Assembly: GCA_900321505.1 (NCBI GenBank)
Contig: ONWK01000259.1
Span: 1 to 10,682 of the forward strand
Source: an uncultured Eubacteriales bacterium
GTDB lineage: Bacteria; Bacillota; Clostridia; Lachnospirales; Lachnospiraceae
Length of the DNA stretch: 10,682 bases
Direction of reading: 5' to 3'
The translations under genes and the position numbers were made by a program. The notes beneath the pieces are model-generated. The model saw only the letters and a list, made by a program, of their open reading frames with translations, did not search any database and had not been told where the DNA came from. Numbering within the stretch: position 1 is the stretch's first letter; each line of letters opens with the position of its first letter. This document shows positions 1 to 6,817 of this stretch, piece after piece.

Positions 1-828
1 AATCAGCAGAAAACGGGTGGAATTTTTGCCGCCAGTTGCACGTACGGTATCAACAAAAAGCTGATTCAGCTTATTTGCGGTCTGGTAGCATTCATCTTTA
101 TTGAGACCGTTTCCGTCCTGTACTATGGGATTACCGATATCGTTGAAGCGGTCTCCCAGCTCCTCATTTCCGCCTTCGAGTATAAGATGCTCGTCATAGT
201 CTTTAAAATATTCAGACACCTGGGTCCACATACTGGTGTAAATATCATAGCCGATCTGACGTCTTGAGGCATCCTTCTCTCCGAAGATACCCCACCACTG
301 GCCGTCCCAATGATCGTTTACAACGATATACATGCCGTCTTCCAGCGCCCAGTCAACAACTTCCTTAACCCGGGCAAGGTATTCGTCCTTGATCTTAAAA
401 TCACCCTTTTCTATATCCATGGCATTGGTCCAGGCCACGGGTATACGCAGCGTGTCCATACCGGCGTTATGGATATCATCGATCATTTCCTTCGTTGTGA
501 TCGGCTGCCCCCAGAGGGTCTCGAAATGGCTTACGGTATTTGCGGTGTAATCTCCCGGCCTGGTCATATCGGCGGCTTCAAAGGTATTGCCGAGGTTGAA
601 TCCGTTGCCGAGAAGTACTGCAAGTTCGGTTGCGGTCATGGAATCATATTCACTGCTTTCTGTTGATGCGGCTTCACTGTCCGAACCGGTCTCAGTTGAA
701 GCAGGTGTGCTTCCTGTAGTGGATGCTGCGCCTGTAGAGCTGTTTTCAGAGCCTCCACAGGCAGTCATTCCCAGTGTCATTAGTCCTGTAAGTATTCCTG
801 CTGCAATTCTTCTAATGCTCTTTCTCAT
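1..828 (-). CDS. GH5-family endoglucanase-like lipoprotein (3' end outside window)
   Basis: Only the first 276 codons are present; the frame is open to the window edge. The protein begins with a basic, hydrophobic signal peptide (MRKSIRRIAAGILTGLMTLG) and a lipobox-like MTAC, so Cys24 is the probable lipidated residue. Residues 27-62 form a Ser/Thr/Glu/Gly-rich linker typical of surface lipoproteins. The catalytic domain then starts with GNGFNLGNTFE (75-84), followed by the beta-strand motif LRIPVAW (127-133), VVNDHWDGQWWG (169-180) and ILEGGNEELGDRF (216-228). Glu222 of the Asn-Glu pair is the expected acid/base of clan GH-A enzymes. The nucleophile Glu lies beyond the window. GH5 members hydrolyse beta-1,4-glucans or related polysaccharides; cellulase/cellodextrinase is the likeliest role, but mannanase or xyloglucanase cannot be excluded. 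The ATG follows a good GGAGGG ribosome binding site. The gene is separated from nadE by 258 bases containing a terminator, so it is probably its own transcription unit. Confidence 0.88.
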   Translation of the reverse strand, partial: MRKSIRRIAAGILTGLMTLGMTACGGSENSSTGAASTTGSTPASTETGSDSEAASTESSEYDSMTATELAVLLGNGFNLGNTFEAADMTRPGDYTANTVSHFETLWGQPITTKEMIDDIHNAGMDTLRIPVAWTNAMDIEKGDFKIKDEYLARVKEVVDWALEDGMYIVVNDHWDGQWWGIFGEKDASRRQIGYDIYTSMWTQVSEYFKDYDEHLILEGGNEELGDRFNDIGNPIVQDGNGLNKDECYQTANKLNQLFVDTVRATGGKNSTRFLLI

Positions 829-850
829 CGTTTCCCTCCGATTTAAGTCG

Positions 851-879
851 ATTTTAGCTGTTTTTAGTTTATTCTTAAA
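851..879 (-). promoter_or_regulatory. Possible sigma-A promoter for the GH5 gene
   Basis: Reading the minus strand, TTTAAG (874-879) is followed after 17 bases by TAAAAT (851-856). This would start transcription roughly 15 bases before the GH5 ATG, leaving room for the GGAGGG site but little else. The -35 match is poor, the surroundings are AT-rich and other placements are possible. An imperfect palindrome, CGACTTAAATCG, lies at 839-850, just after the -10 box, and could be an operator. The assignment is tentative. Confidence 0.3.
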
Positions 880-950
880 TGGAGGATACGAAAACATGAA
901 GTTTTCTGATAAGTTTGCATTAATTTTTCTTACCGGTAATATTTTTTATA

Positions 951-1012
951 ATAAAAAAATCCCTCGCTGTTTTCAGGATGACAAAATACAGTCTCCGGAA
1001 TGGCGAAGGATC
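951..1012 (-). terminator. Rho-independent terminator after nadE
   Basis: On the minus strand GATCCTTCGC (1003-1012) pairs with GCGAGGGATT (958-967) over 10 positions, including two G-U pairs, and a run of T follows immediately (951-959). The 35-base loop can fold further: GGAGAC pairs with GTC-A-TCC around one bulged A. It lies about 75 bases after the nadE stop and before the GH5 leader, the right place to end the recU-nadE transcript. The long, structured loop is unusual for a plain terminator and resembles a repeat element. Confidence 0.7.
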
Positions 1013-1086
1013 TTTTCTTTATTTGTAGGTAAGTATTCAGATCCTACGATTCCCGATGCTTTACATACAGGAAAGCAGGACGATGA

Positions 1087-3066
1087 TCAGTTACTTTGCA
1101 GTTCTTCCAGCTGCTTCAGCCAGTCCGAAGGAGAAGCATCCGACGGCATGCGGAGGTCTCCTCTCGGAGAAAGGGCTACCGAACCGACCTTTACGCCGTC
1201 CGGCATACAGCTTCTCTTAAACTGCTGTGAGAAGAATCTTCTTATGAACATTTTCTGCCACTTAAGTATGGTTTCGGGATCGTAATCTCCCCGGAAGGCT
1301 TTATTTGCAAGGAAGTTGATCTTTGCGGGTGAATAACCGTAACGCAGAGTGTAGTACAGGAAGAAATCATGCAGCTCGTAGGGGCCTACACTGTCTTCAG
1401 TCTTCTGTGTTATCCTTCCGTGTTCATCCGGTGGGAGCAGCTCCGGACTGATGGGTGTGTCAAGTATATCCTTAAGGACAACTGTACTCTCCGGGAAAAG
1501 GCGTCCTTCCGCAACGGTATCGATCATCCATCTGACCAGTGTTTTCGGGATACTTCCGTTCACGCCGTACATGGACATCTGGTCACCGTTGTAGGTACAC
1601 CAGCCCAGAGCCAGCTCGGACAGATCGCCTGTACCGACAACAAGGCCGTTATGCATATTTGCATAATCCATAAGAACCTGGGTTCTCTCTCTTGCCTGGG
1701 TATTCTCGTATGTAAGATCCTTTGTATCAAGATCATGCTTAAGGTCACGAAGATGCTGTTCACAGGAAAGCTTGATATCAATAATGATGGGTATGGTACC
1801 CAGACTTTTGATAAGAGCCAGTGAATTCTGATAAGTACGGTCCGAAGTGCCGAAGGCAGGCATGGTTATCGCGATCAGCTCTTCCGCCGGGCGGTTCATT
1901 TTCTGAAGGGCCTTAGCAGCAACAAGCAGAGCCAGGGTGGAATCCATACCTCCTGATACGCCCACAACTGGACGGGCTCCGGTAACGGAAAGCCGTTTTA
2001 CAAGACCGCCAACCTGCATGTCAAATATTTCATTGCAGCGCTTGGTAAGTCTTGTTTTGGAAGAGGGAACAAAAGGATGCTTTGCCAGCAGATAATAGGA
2101 ACCGTCCGATTCCGGGAGGGATGATGCAGGCTCTGAAAATACACGGCACTGCTTTGTCATATCCCGGTAATGGTAGGCTGCGTCTCCGAAGGATTTGATC
2201 TTAAGACGCTCAGCCCGGATCTTTTCAAGATCCATATCGGCTATCAGCATATAATCGGATGCTATATAATCCTGGTTTTCATTAAGAACGGTACCGTTTT
2301 CCGCAAGCAGGCTGTGGCCTGAAAAGATAACATCCTGAGTTGATTCTGAAGCTCCTGCTGAACAGTAAAGATATTCACAGATCAGGCTGGCAGAGGTCTG
2401 CTTTACCAGGTTCTTTCTGTATTCACGCTTGGAGATAAGCTCGTTGGAGGCGGAAATATTTACGATAAGCTCGGCTCCTGCCAGAGACATAGCTGAAGAC
2501 GGCGGTATCGGTGACCAGAGATCCTCACAGATCTCGATTCCGAATTTTAGCTTTTCATCAATATTATAGATAAGCCTGCTGCCTATTGGAACCATATAAT
2601 CCTCGGATTCCTCCTGGTCGTAGGTGAGCCCCAGCTCGCTCATCCACACTGAGTCTACCGGCAGCTGATCAGCAGATGAGAACCATCTTTTCTCATAGAA
2701 TTCATTGTAATCCGGAAGAAAGGTTTTGACCGTGATTCCCAGCAGCTTTCCGTCAAAAAAGGTAAAGGCTGCATTGTAAAGCTGTCCGCGTATACGCACC
2801 GGAGCGCCTACGATAACAGCGGCTTCCTTCTCTCCAGATACGGCAAGGATACGTGAAAGCCCTGCATTTACCTCTTTCAGAAGAGAATCCTGAAAGAAAA
2901 GATCCTGGCAGGTATAGCCTGATACCGCAAGCTCCGGGAAGGTGATAACTGCAGGATCATAGCTGCATGCTTCTTCCAGCTTTTCAAGGATGCGGTCGGT
3001 ATTGTAGCCTGCATCCGCCACATGTAATTCCGGTACTATGGCTGCCACACGATAAAAATCAAACAT
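1087..3066 (-). CDS. nadE: Glutamine-dependent NAD+ synthetase
   Basis: Catalyses the last step of NAD biosynthesis: ATP-dependent amidation of deamido-NAD+, using ammonia released from glutamine. At 659 residues it is the long two-domain form. The N-terminal nitrilase-type glutaminase domain (about 1-300) shows the Glu-Lys-Cys triad: Glu45 in FPELAVSGY, Lys114 in KTFLPDYNEFYEKR, and Cys180 in FGIEICEDLWSP. The C-terminal synthetase domain (about 330-659) carries the ATP pyrophosphatase loop SGGMDS at 371-376, and GTGDLSELALGWCTYNGD is also typical of NadE. The ATG follows AAAGGAG with good spacing. It lies 66 bases after recU with no terminator seen between them, so the two are probably co-transcribed. 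The glutaminase domain means it need not depend on free ammonia. No anomalies are seen; the length is close to that of the mycobacterial enzyme. Confidence 0.97.
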   Translation of the reverse strand: MFDFYRVAAIVPELHVADAGYNTDRILEKLEEACSYDPAVITFPELAVSGYTCQDLFFQDSLLKEVNAGLSRILAVSGEKEAAVIVGAPVRIRGQLYNAAFTFFDGKLLGITVKTFLPDYNEFYEKRWFSSADQLPVDSVWMSELGLTYDQEESEDYMVPIGSRLIYNIDEKLKFGIEICEDLWSPIPPSSAMSLAGAELIVNISASNELISKREYRKNLVKQTSASLICEYLYCSAGASESTQDVIFSGHSLLAENGTVLNENQDYIASDYMLIADMDLEKIRAERLKIKSFGDAAYHYRDMTKQCRVFSEPASSLPESDGSYYLLAKHPFVPSSKTRLTKRCNEIFDMQVGGLVKRLSVTGARPVVGVSGGMDSTLALLVAAKALQKMNRPAEELIAITMPAFGTSDRTYQNSLALIKSLGTIPIIIDIKLSCEQHLRDLKHDLDTKDLTYENTQARERTQVLMDYANMHNGLVVGTGDLSELALGWCTYNGDQMSMYGVNGSIPKTLVRWMIDTVAEGRLFPESTVVLKDILDTPISPELLPPDEHGRITQKTEDSVGPYELHDFFLYYTLRYGYSPAKINFLANKAFRGDYDPETILKWQKMFIRRFFSQQFKRSCMPDGVKVGSVALSPRGDLRMPSDASPSDWLKQLEELQSN

Positions 3067-3132
3067 GTATAGACTCCTTTCTTACTAAGATCTCAAGTGG
3101 CCGAGCATTTCCCGGACCTTTTGACCCTATCA

Positions 3133-3675
3133 TCATTTTACCCCGTCTCTCTCAAGGAGATCCTGCTCGATCCCCTTCAGATAAGGCACCACTGCCCCAT
3201 CCTTGGGATGCAGGAAATACTCATCTCTCAGTTCCAGATATTTCAGATTATTCGGATGGCCTTCACTCACCCTGTCCAGAAAACCGGTCAGTTCCCTGAA
3301 GGTCATATAATACAGATCATTTCTCATGGTGAAATCCAGAAGGATAAAGGAGATTCCGCCCTGGGATTCAAACTCACGCATGAAATTATACTGATGATCA
3401 TGGATATTCCGAAGCTCAAAGGTATCGGTCTTACACTCCTTTGCATCAAAGCATACCGGTATACCCTGTACAACTCCTATGTAATCCACAGTCGAATCCT
3501 TTTCAAAATAGGCATCTGTGATCCGGTGCTGCGCTTTGTCAAACCTTACGGGAACTATAGGTGTCGGGATCTTCTGCACAAGCGCAAGGCCGTTTCTGCG
3601 GTAGTATTCATTTGTACTGTTGATAAGGTCCTCGAAGCCGCTGCCCCGAAGCCCCCTTGAATTCCAGGTTGGCAT
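3133..3675 (-). CDS. recU: RecU-type Holliday junction resolvase
   Basis: A 180-residue protein matching the RecU family (also called penicillin-binding protein-related factor A), which cuts Holliday junctions during recombinational repair and chromosome segregation in Firmicutes. Visible family marks are the N-terminal NSRGLRGSGFEDLINSTNEYY, the KIPTPI segment (35-40), ITDAYF (52-57), and the nuclease core TVDY...FDAKE with Asp64, Asp77, Lys79 and Glu80. The segment NIHDHQYNFMREFESQGGISFILL also fits the family. In Bacillus subtilis RecU, as I recall it, the core reads FEAKE; here Asp77 replaces the first Glu, a conservative change that should still bind metal. The start follows TGAGGA; the leader upstream closely resembles that of galE. 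It is slightly shorter than the roughly 200-residue B. subtilis protein. It precedes nadE and probably shares its transcript. Confidence 0.9.
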   Translation of the reverse strand: MPTWNSRGLRGSGFEDLINSTNEYYRRNGLALVQKIPTPIVPVRFDKAQHRITDAYFEKDSTVDYIGVVQGIPVCFDAKECKTDTFELRNIHDHQYNFMREFESQGGISFILLDFTMRNDLYYMTFRELTGFLDRVSEGHPNNLKYLELRDEYFLHPKDGAVVPYLKGIEQDLLERDGVK

Positions 3676-3710
3676 GATACGTCCTCATATTGTTATCTGT
3701 TCAGCACCCT
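3676..3710 (-). repeat. 5' leader of recU, shares a 14-mer with the galE leader
   Basis: The minus strand reads AGGGTGCTGAACAG (3697-3710), then ATAACAATATGAGGA, then the recU start codon. The first 14 bases are identical to 8730-8743 before galE, and the downstream block nearly matches ATAACTATATGGAGGA there. The shared block ends in the ribosome binding site. The function is unknown; a translation-control or RNA-processing element is a possibility, as is simple common origin. Confidence 0.6.
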
Positions 3711-3719
3711 TTGGAAAAC

Positions 3720-3749
3720 AAAAAAACATGGATGGAAAGCTTGCTTTCC
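3720..3749 (-). terminator. Possible terminator after the RluA-family gene
   Basis: The minus strand contains GGAAAGCAAGCTTTCC, a perfect inverted repeat (3734-3749). After seven intervening bases comes a run of seven T (3720-3726). Weak outer pairing of AACAT with ATGTT could bring the T-run closer to the stem. The gap between stem and T-run makes this a suboptimal terminator, so some read-through into recU and nadE is likely. Confidence 0.45.
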
Positions 3750-3772
3750 GGACTGTATTTTATGTTAGGCCG

Positions 3773-4804
3773 TCAGTTGTTTAGTTTTGTCTCTGCAAGT
3801 TCAGCTGCCTTCGGAAAGAAGCCAAGGATCTCCTTCGGGATATTCGCCCGGATCCGGGTTCCGTCAGGGAGTACCAGAAGCCAGGCTACCAGAAGCTGTC
3901 CCATTTCCGTTGCGTTAAGGAAATGATCCCTTACCGGATTTCCGTATTTAGGATCGCCGACCACATGATATCCGTAATGCTTCATGGTGACGCGTATCTG
4001 ATGGGATCTTCCGGTATGAAGTCTGCAAAGCATCAATGAAATATCTTTATTCTTGTCATATGCCAGCGGATAAAGCTCAGTATAGATCGGTTCAGGCTTT
4101 CCGAAGCCCAGAGTCTCCTGCGGGCGTTTTCCGCCGCGCATCCAGACATAGGCGGTATTGTCGGTTTTGGACTTGACATAGTCCAGCCGGTCAAAATGTC
4201 CCTTCAGGGTGCAGTGTCCGTGAACCACTGTAAGGTAATATTTTCCGATACTTTTTCCGTCAGTGGAATTGTAGTACTCGGTAAGCTCCCTCGCACCCTT
4301 TCTGGTCTTTGATGCGGAAATGATACCGCTGGTATTTCTGTCCAGTCTGTTGCAGACAGAGGGACGGAATACCTGAAGGCTTTCCCGGTTGACTATACAC
4401 TTATCGGCAAGATAGGCGATAACGGCTTCATTCAGTGACTGCTCATTTGTCCCGGAACGCTGTGACAGGATTCCCGAAGGTTTATCAATAAAGAGCATAT
4501 CTTCATTTTCATATAGGATAAGGTCCTCAGAGAACCAGGGGAAGTCTGAAAGCGCCGGGATCTCTTCATCAAAGGTCTCGGCTTCTTTGCGAAGATTCTT
4601 CAGCGTTTCATCTGAAAAAAACAGCTGTACCTTATCTCCTTCAACAAGGATCTCGTTGCCTGTTGCTTTCTTTCTGTTCAGCTGAATGATCTTTTTTCTC
4701 AGCATTTTGTAGGTGAAGCTGTCCGGAACACCCTTGAAATAGAGAAAACACAGCTTCTTCAGCTTAAGACCTGCTTCATTTTTACTAACGGTTATTTCTT
4801 TCAT
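3773..4804 (-). CDS. RluA-family rRNA pseudouridine synthase
   Basis: Converts specific uridines in RNA, most likely 23S rRNA, to pseudouridine. The 343-residue protein has an N-terminal S4-like RNA-binding region (about 10-62, with KGVPDSFTYKMLRKKIIQLNRKKA) and a catalytic domain from about residue 95. That domain includes LFIDKPSGILSQ (104-115), the active-site motif NRLDRNTSG (152-160) with catalytic Asp155, and CRLHTGRSHQIRVTMKHYGYHVVGDPKYG near the C-terminus. These are hallmark RluA/RluC/RluD features. The exact target uridines cannot be assigned; RluC-like is my best guess, so no symbol is given. The ATG is separated by a single base from the stop of the upstream membrane-protein gene (TAA-A-ATG), indicating translational coupling. 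A hairpin with a nearby T-run follows the gene. Confidence 0.93.
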   Translation of the reverse strand: MKEITVSKNEAGLKLKKLCFLYFKGVPDSFTYKMLRKKIIQLNRKKATGNEILVEGDKVQLFFSDETLKNLRKEAETFDEEIPALSDFPWFSEDLILYENEDMLFIDKPSGILSQRSGTNEQSLNEAVIAYLADKCIVNRESLQVFRPSVCNRLDRNTSGIISASKTRKGARELTEYYNSTDGKSIGKYYLTVVHGHCTLKGHFDRLDYVKSKTDNTAYVWMRGGKRPQETLGFGKPEPIYTELYPLAYDKNKDISLMLCRLHTGRSHQIRVTMKHYGYHVVGDPKYGNPVRDHFLNATEMGQLLVAWLLVLPDGTRIRANIPKEILGFFPKAAELAETKLNN

Positions 4805-4805
4805 T

Positions 4806-5372
4806 TTACAACCCCAATTCCAGCAGACGTTCTGCTATAACTGTATCTGCTTTTAACTGATCTTCTTTAGGAGGATTGAGCCTTGAAAGCTCCCGGTCCA
4901 TATCCTTAAGCTTTTCCACAACGATGACCCGCGGTTTGGTATTCACTCTCTCCTGTACCTTTTTCAGATATTCGACAGCATCCTTCTTCTTCTGATTCTG
5001 TCCCGGCTGCAGCAGCCCGATAACATTGTTGTTAAATACGGCCACGCAGGGATAAAAGAGGATGCCGGCTTCGGCAGTCACGGAGATATCGTAAGCCATG
5101 GCAAAACCGTGCTTTTCAGCGATCTCCTCAGCCTCGCGGTGCTGTTCCTCATCGAGAGGCTGATATTTGATTATCATCAGATATCCTATGAGATTCTTTG
5201 CAAATGGTATGGCCATTACACAGGCTATCACAACGAACAGTGTTTTCTTTGTCTGAAAGAATATAAGGCTGAATATAACATCAACAAGTATAAACAGAAA
5301 ACATACAAACATCAGTATCAGACGTCTTCTTTTAAGTCCCCTTGCATATCCGTAATTTCCTTTTGCAGTCAA
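4806..5372 (-). CDS. Two-helix membrane protein of unknown function
   Basis: I do not recognise a named family. The 188-residue protein has a basic N-terminus (RGLKRRR at 11-17), two hydrophobic helices (about 18-40 and 43-68) joined by a short turn (QTKK), and a roughly 120-residue C-terminal region that is charged and probably cytoplasmic. The C-terminal region has Glu/Lys-rich helices and an intervening segment rich in beta-forming residues (ISVTAEAGILFYPCVAVF). The start codon is TTG (5370-5372), supported by AAAAGGAG eight bases before it; no earlier ATG is in frame at a suitable site. It begins 18 bases after the stop of the methyltransferase fragment and ends one base before the pseudouridine synthase ATG. 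This placement between two rRNA-modification genes hints at a link with RNA modification, but that is inference from context only. Confidence 0.85.
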   Translation of the reverse strand: MTAKGNYGYARGLKRRRLILMFVCFLFILVDVIFSLIFFQTKKTLFVVIACVMAIPFAKNLIGYLMIIKYQPLDEEQHREAEEIAEKHGFAMAYDISVTAEAGILFYPCVAVFNNNVIGLLQPGQNQKKKDAVEYLKKVQERVNTKPRVIVVEKLKDMDRELSRLNPPKEDQLKADTVIAERLLELGL

Positions 5373-5390
5373 TGTTCCTGCTCCTTTTCA

Positions 5391-5909
5391 TCATGCACCG
5401 AATCTCCATCCGGGCAGGTATTTGTTCTTGATAAGGCCGTTCTTTGCTTTACCGAAGCCCAGGGGCAGTCCCATAAAGGTTATGAGTACCCAGCCGTCCT
5501 TTACTTCGTTCTTATTATATTCCAGGGTTTCCCCTTTAAGATATTTCAGTACTCTTTCATCCTCCTGCTTAAGTGAAAGGCAGTTGGAAAATGTATCCTC
5601 TGAAAGCACCATAGCCAGAGCCTGAGAGGGTTCAAAGCGTTTTTTCTTTATCTCTCCGAGATAGAGCCCCCGGCGGAGTACCCTCAGTCCCCGGAGCCTT
5701 TCCGTAAGGGAGGCTGCGTCTTCCGGAAGAAGTGACAGGTATCCGTTCTGTTCCTGAAGGCGTTCTGCGGGCCATTTATATTTCATGCAGCATGTGAATT
5801 CTTCCAGTTCAGGATATTTTCCCGGTCTGGCTGCATGAGTATATGAAGCTTCAGTACCGCTTACGGCATCGCTTTTAAGCAGAGCCGCAAAATGTCCTTC
5901 ACCTCTCAC
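5391..5909 (-). CDS. C-terminal part of RsmF-like methyltransferase (out of frame)
   Basis: This reading frame is the C-terminal RNA-binding portion of the methyltransferase that begins at 6805. The first conventional start is GTG at 5909, but it falls inside HRVRGEGHFAALLKS, a motif that in intact relatives sits between the catalytic and C-terminal domains. Coding likeness continues upstream of that GTG to about 6047 (DLPEAKEKKLRLESIPE, then CPGFLPGHPEW). No good ribosome binding site precedes 5909. I therefore regard it as the tail of a broken gene, not an independent gene. The last residues are LPGWRFGA. If the frame break is a sequencing error, it joins the upstream part into one protein of about 471 residues. 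Confidence 0.7.
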   Translation of the reverse strand: MRGEGHFAALLKSDAVSGTEASYTHAARPGKYPELEEFTCCMKYKWPAERLQEQNGYLSLLPEDAASLTERLRGLRVLRRGLYLGEIKKKRFEPSQALAMVLSEDTFSNCLSLKQEDERVLKYLKGETLEYNKNEVKDGWVLITFMGLPLGFGKAKNGLIKNKYLPGWRFGA

Positions 5910-6016
5910 ACGGTGAGGGATAAGATGGAAGGTCTTTTTCAGCTCCTCAGTTCCGCCGGTGATCCATTCGGGATGGCCGGGAAGGAAACCGGGGCATTCC
6001 GGGATCGATTCAAGTC

Positions 6017-6805
6017 TCAGCTTTTTTTCCTTTGCTTCGGGCAGATCAGAAGATACTGCACGGATCCTTCGTCTTCATCGGGCGCGTAGGTACAGGTGGA
6101 ATACATGATCATTCCGCCGGGGCGGAGCATTTTTACGGCATATTCCAGTATCTCACGCTGTATGGCCGCATATTCTCCGGGCTTGTCCGCTGTCCAGTCT
6201 GCGATCATGGATGATGACTTTCTGAACATACCTTCTCCCGAACAGGGAGCATCTATGAGTATTCTGTCAAAATGCCCCGGAAAGGCCTGTGACAGCCTTT
6301 CAGGAGTCTCTGCAGTGACTATGGCATTTGTCACGCCGAAAAGTTCAAGATTCTTGATCAGGGCCTTTGCTCTGCTGGCTGAAATATCATTGCATACAAG
6401 ATAGCCTTTTCCACGCAGCTTCTCAGCAAGCGCTGTGGATTTGCCGCCGGGGGCGGCGCAGAGATCCAGTACACGGTTCCCCGGTTCCACCGGAAGCACT
6501 GCAGCGGGAAGCATGGCCGATGGCTCCTGCAGATAATAGGCTCCTGCATAGTAAAGAGGATGTCTGGAGGGTGGGTCCTCTCCGGCATCCTCATCAAGAT
6601 AAAAGCCGCCCGGACACCAGGGTATCCGCTCCAGCTTCCAGGCGGAGAGCTTCTCAAATTCGGAAGCCTCCATCCTGAGCGTATTTACCCGGAGACCATG
6701 CTCCATAGGCTTATTCATGCATTCCAGATATTTCTGAAGCTCATTCTCACCGAGGCATTCCCTCATCCTGAGAATGAATTCTTCAGGAAGTTTTCTCTGC
6801 GGCAT
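6017..6805 (-). CDS. 16S rRNA (cytosine-C5)-methyltransferase, N-terminal catalytic part
   Basis: Transfers methyl from S-adenosylmethionine to C5 of a cytosine in rRNA. The 262-residue frame holds an N-terminal RNA-binding region (about 1-95, with GLRVNTLR at 37-44) and the Rossmann methyltransferase fold. Motif I is DLCAAPGGKS (114-123), the motif IV loop is DAPCSGEGMF (185-194, Cys188), and the motif VI segment YSTCTYAPDEDE (235-246) carries the nucleophile Cys238. Both cysteines of the family mechanism are present. The frame stops after ...SVQYLLICPKQRKKS because of an apparent missing base; the C-terminal domain continues in the neighbouring frame. RsmF (YebU)-like is favoured over RsmB because the tail resembles RsmF relatives and there is no NusB-like N-terminus. 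The ATG follows GAGAGGAAAT and lies 12 bases after the TPR gene's stop. Confidence 0.88.
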   Translation of the reverse strand: MPQRKLPEEFILRMRECLGENELQKYLECMNKPMEHGLRVNTLRMEASEFEKLSAWKLERIPWCPGGFYLDEDAGEDPPSRHPLYYAGAYYLQEPSAMLPAAVLPVEPGNRVLDLCAAPGGKSTALAEKLRGKGYLVCNDISASRAKALIKNLELFGVTNAIVTAETPERLSQAFPGHFDRILIDAPCSGEGMFRKSSSMIADWTADKPGEYAAIQREILEYAVKMLRPGGMIMYSTCTYAPDEDEGSVQYLLICPKQRKKS

Positions 6806-6817
6806 TTTATTTCCTCT

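Larger units (their letters stand above)
5391..6805 (-). pseudogene. Frameshifted rRNA m5C methyltransferase locus
   Basis: The whole locus would encode one RsmF/RsmB-type protein of about 471 residues if one base were restored near 6047/6048. On the minus strand the sequence reads CTTCTGATCTGCCC; CTTCTTGATCTGCCC would give the smooth reading VQYLLDLPEAKEKKLRLE. As it stands, the upstream frame ends at a TGA at 6017-6019 after nine unrelated codons (ICPKQRKKS). Both halves otherwise look well preserved, with no further stops or frame breaks, so the lesion is either very recent or an assembly error. The catalytic half could still fold on its own without its C-terminal RNA-recognition domain. 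Confidence 0.65.

Noticed and set aside
587..1285. Plus-strand open frame of 232 codons
   Set aside because: It crosses the GH5 signal-peptide region, an intergenic terminator and the nadE 3' end on the opposite strand; no recognisable protein and no good ribosome binding site.
3066..3132. Hairpin GGTCCG/CTCGGCC in the nadE leader as a riboswitch or attenuator
   Set aside because: Only about four pairs form, with mismatches, and there is no T-run or recognisable riboswitch core in 66 bases.
3097..3660. Plus-strand open frame of 187 codons
   Set aside because: It lies antisense to recU, which has clear family motifs; the plus-strand translation shows none.
6022..6028. Placing the frameshift lesion at the A7 homopolymer
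   Set aside because: Homopolymers are common error sites, but the downstream frame already reads as natural protein (DLPEAKEKK) for seven codons before the run, so the lost base must lie near 6047.
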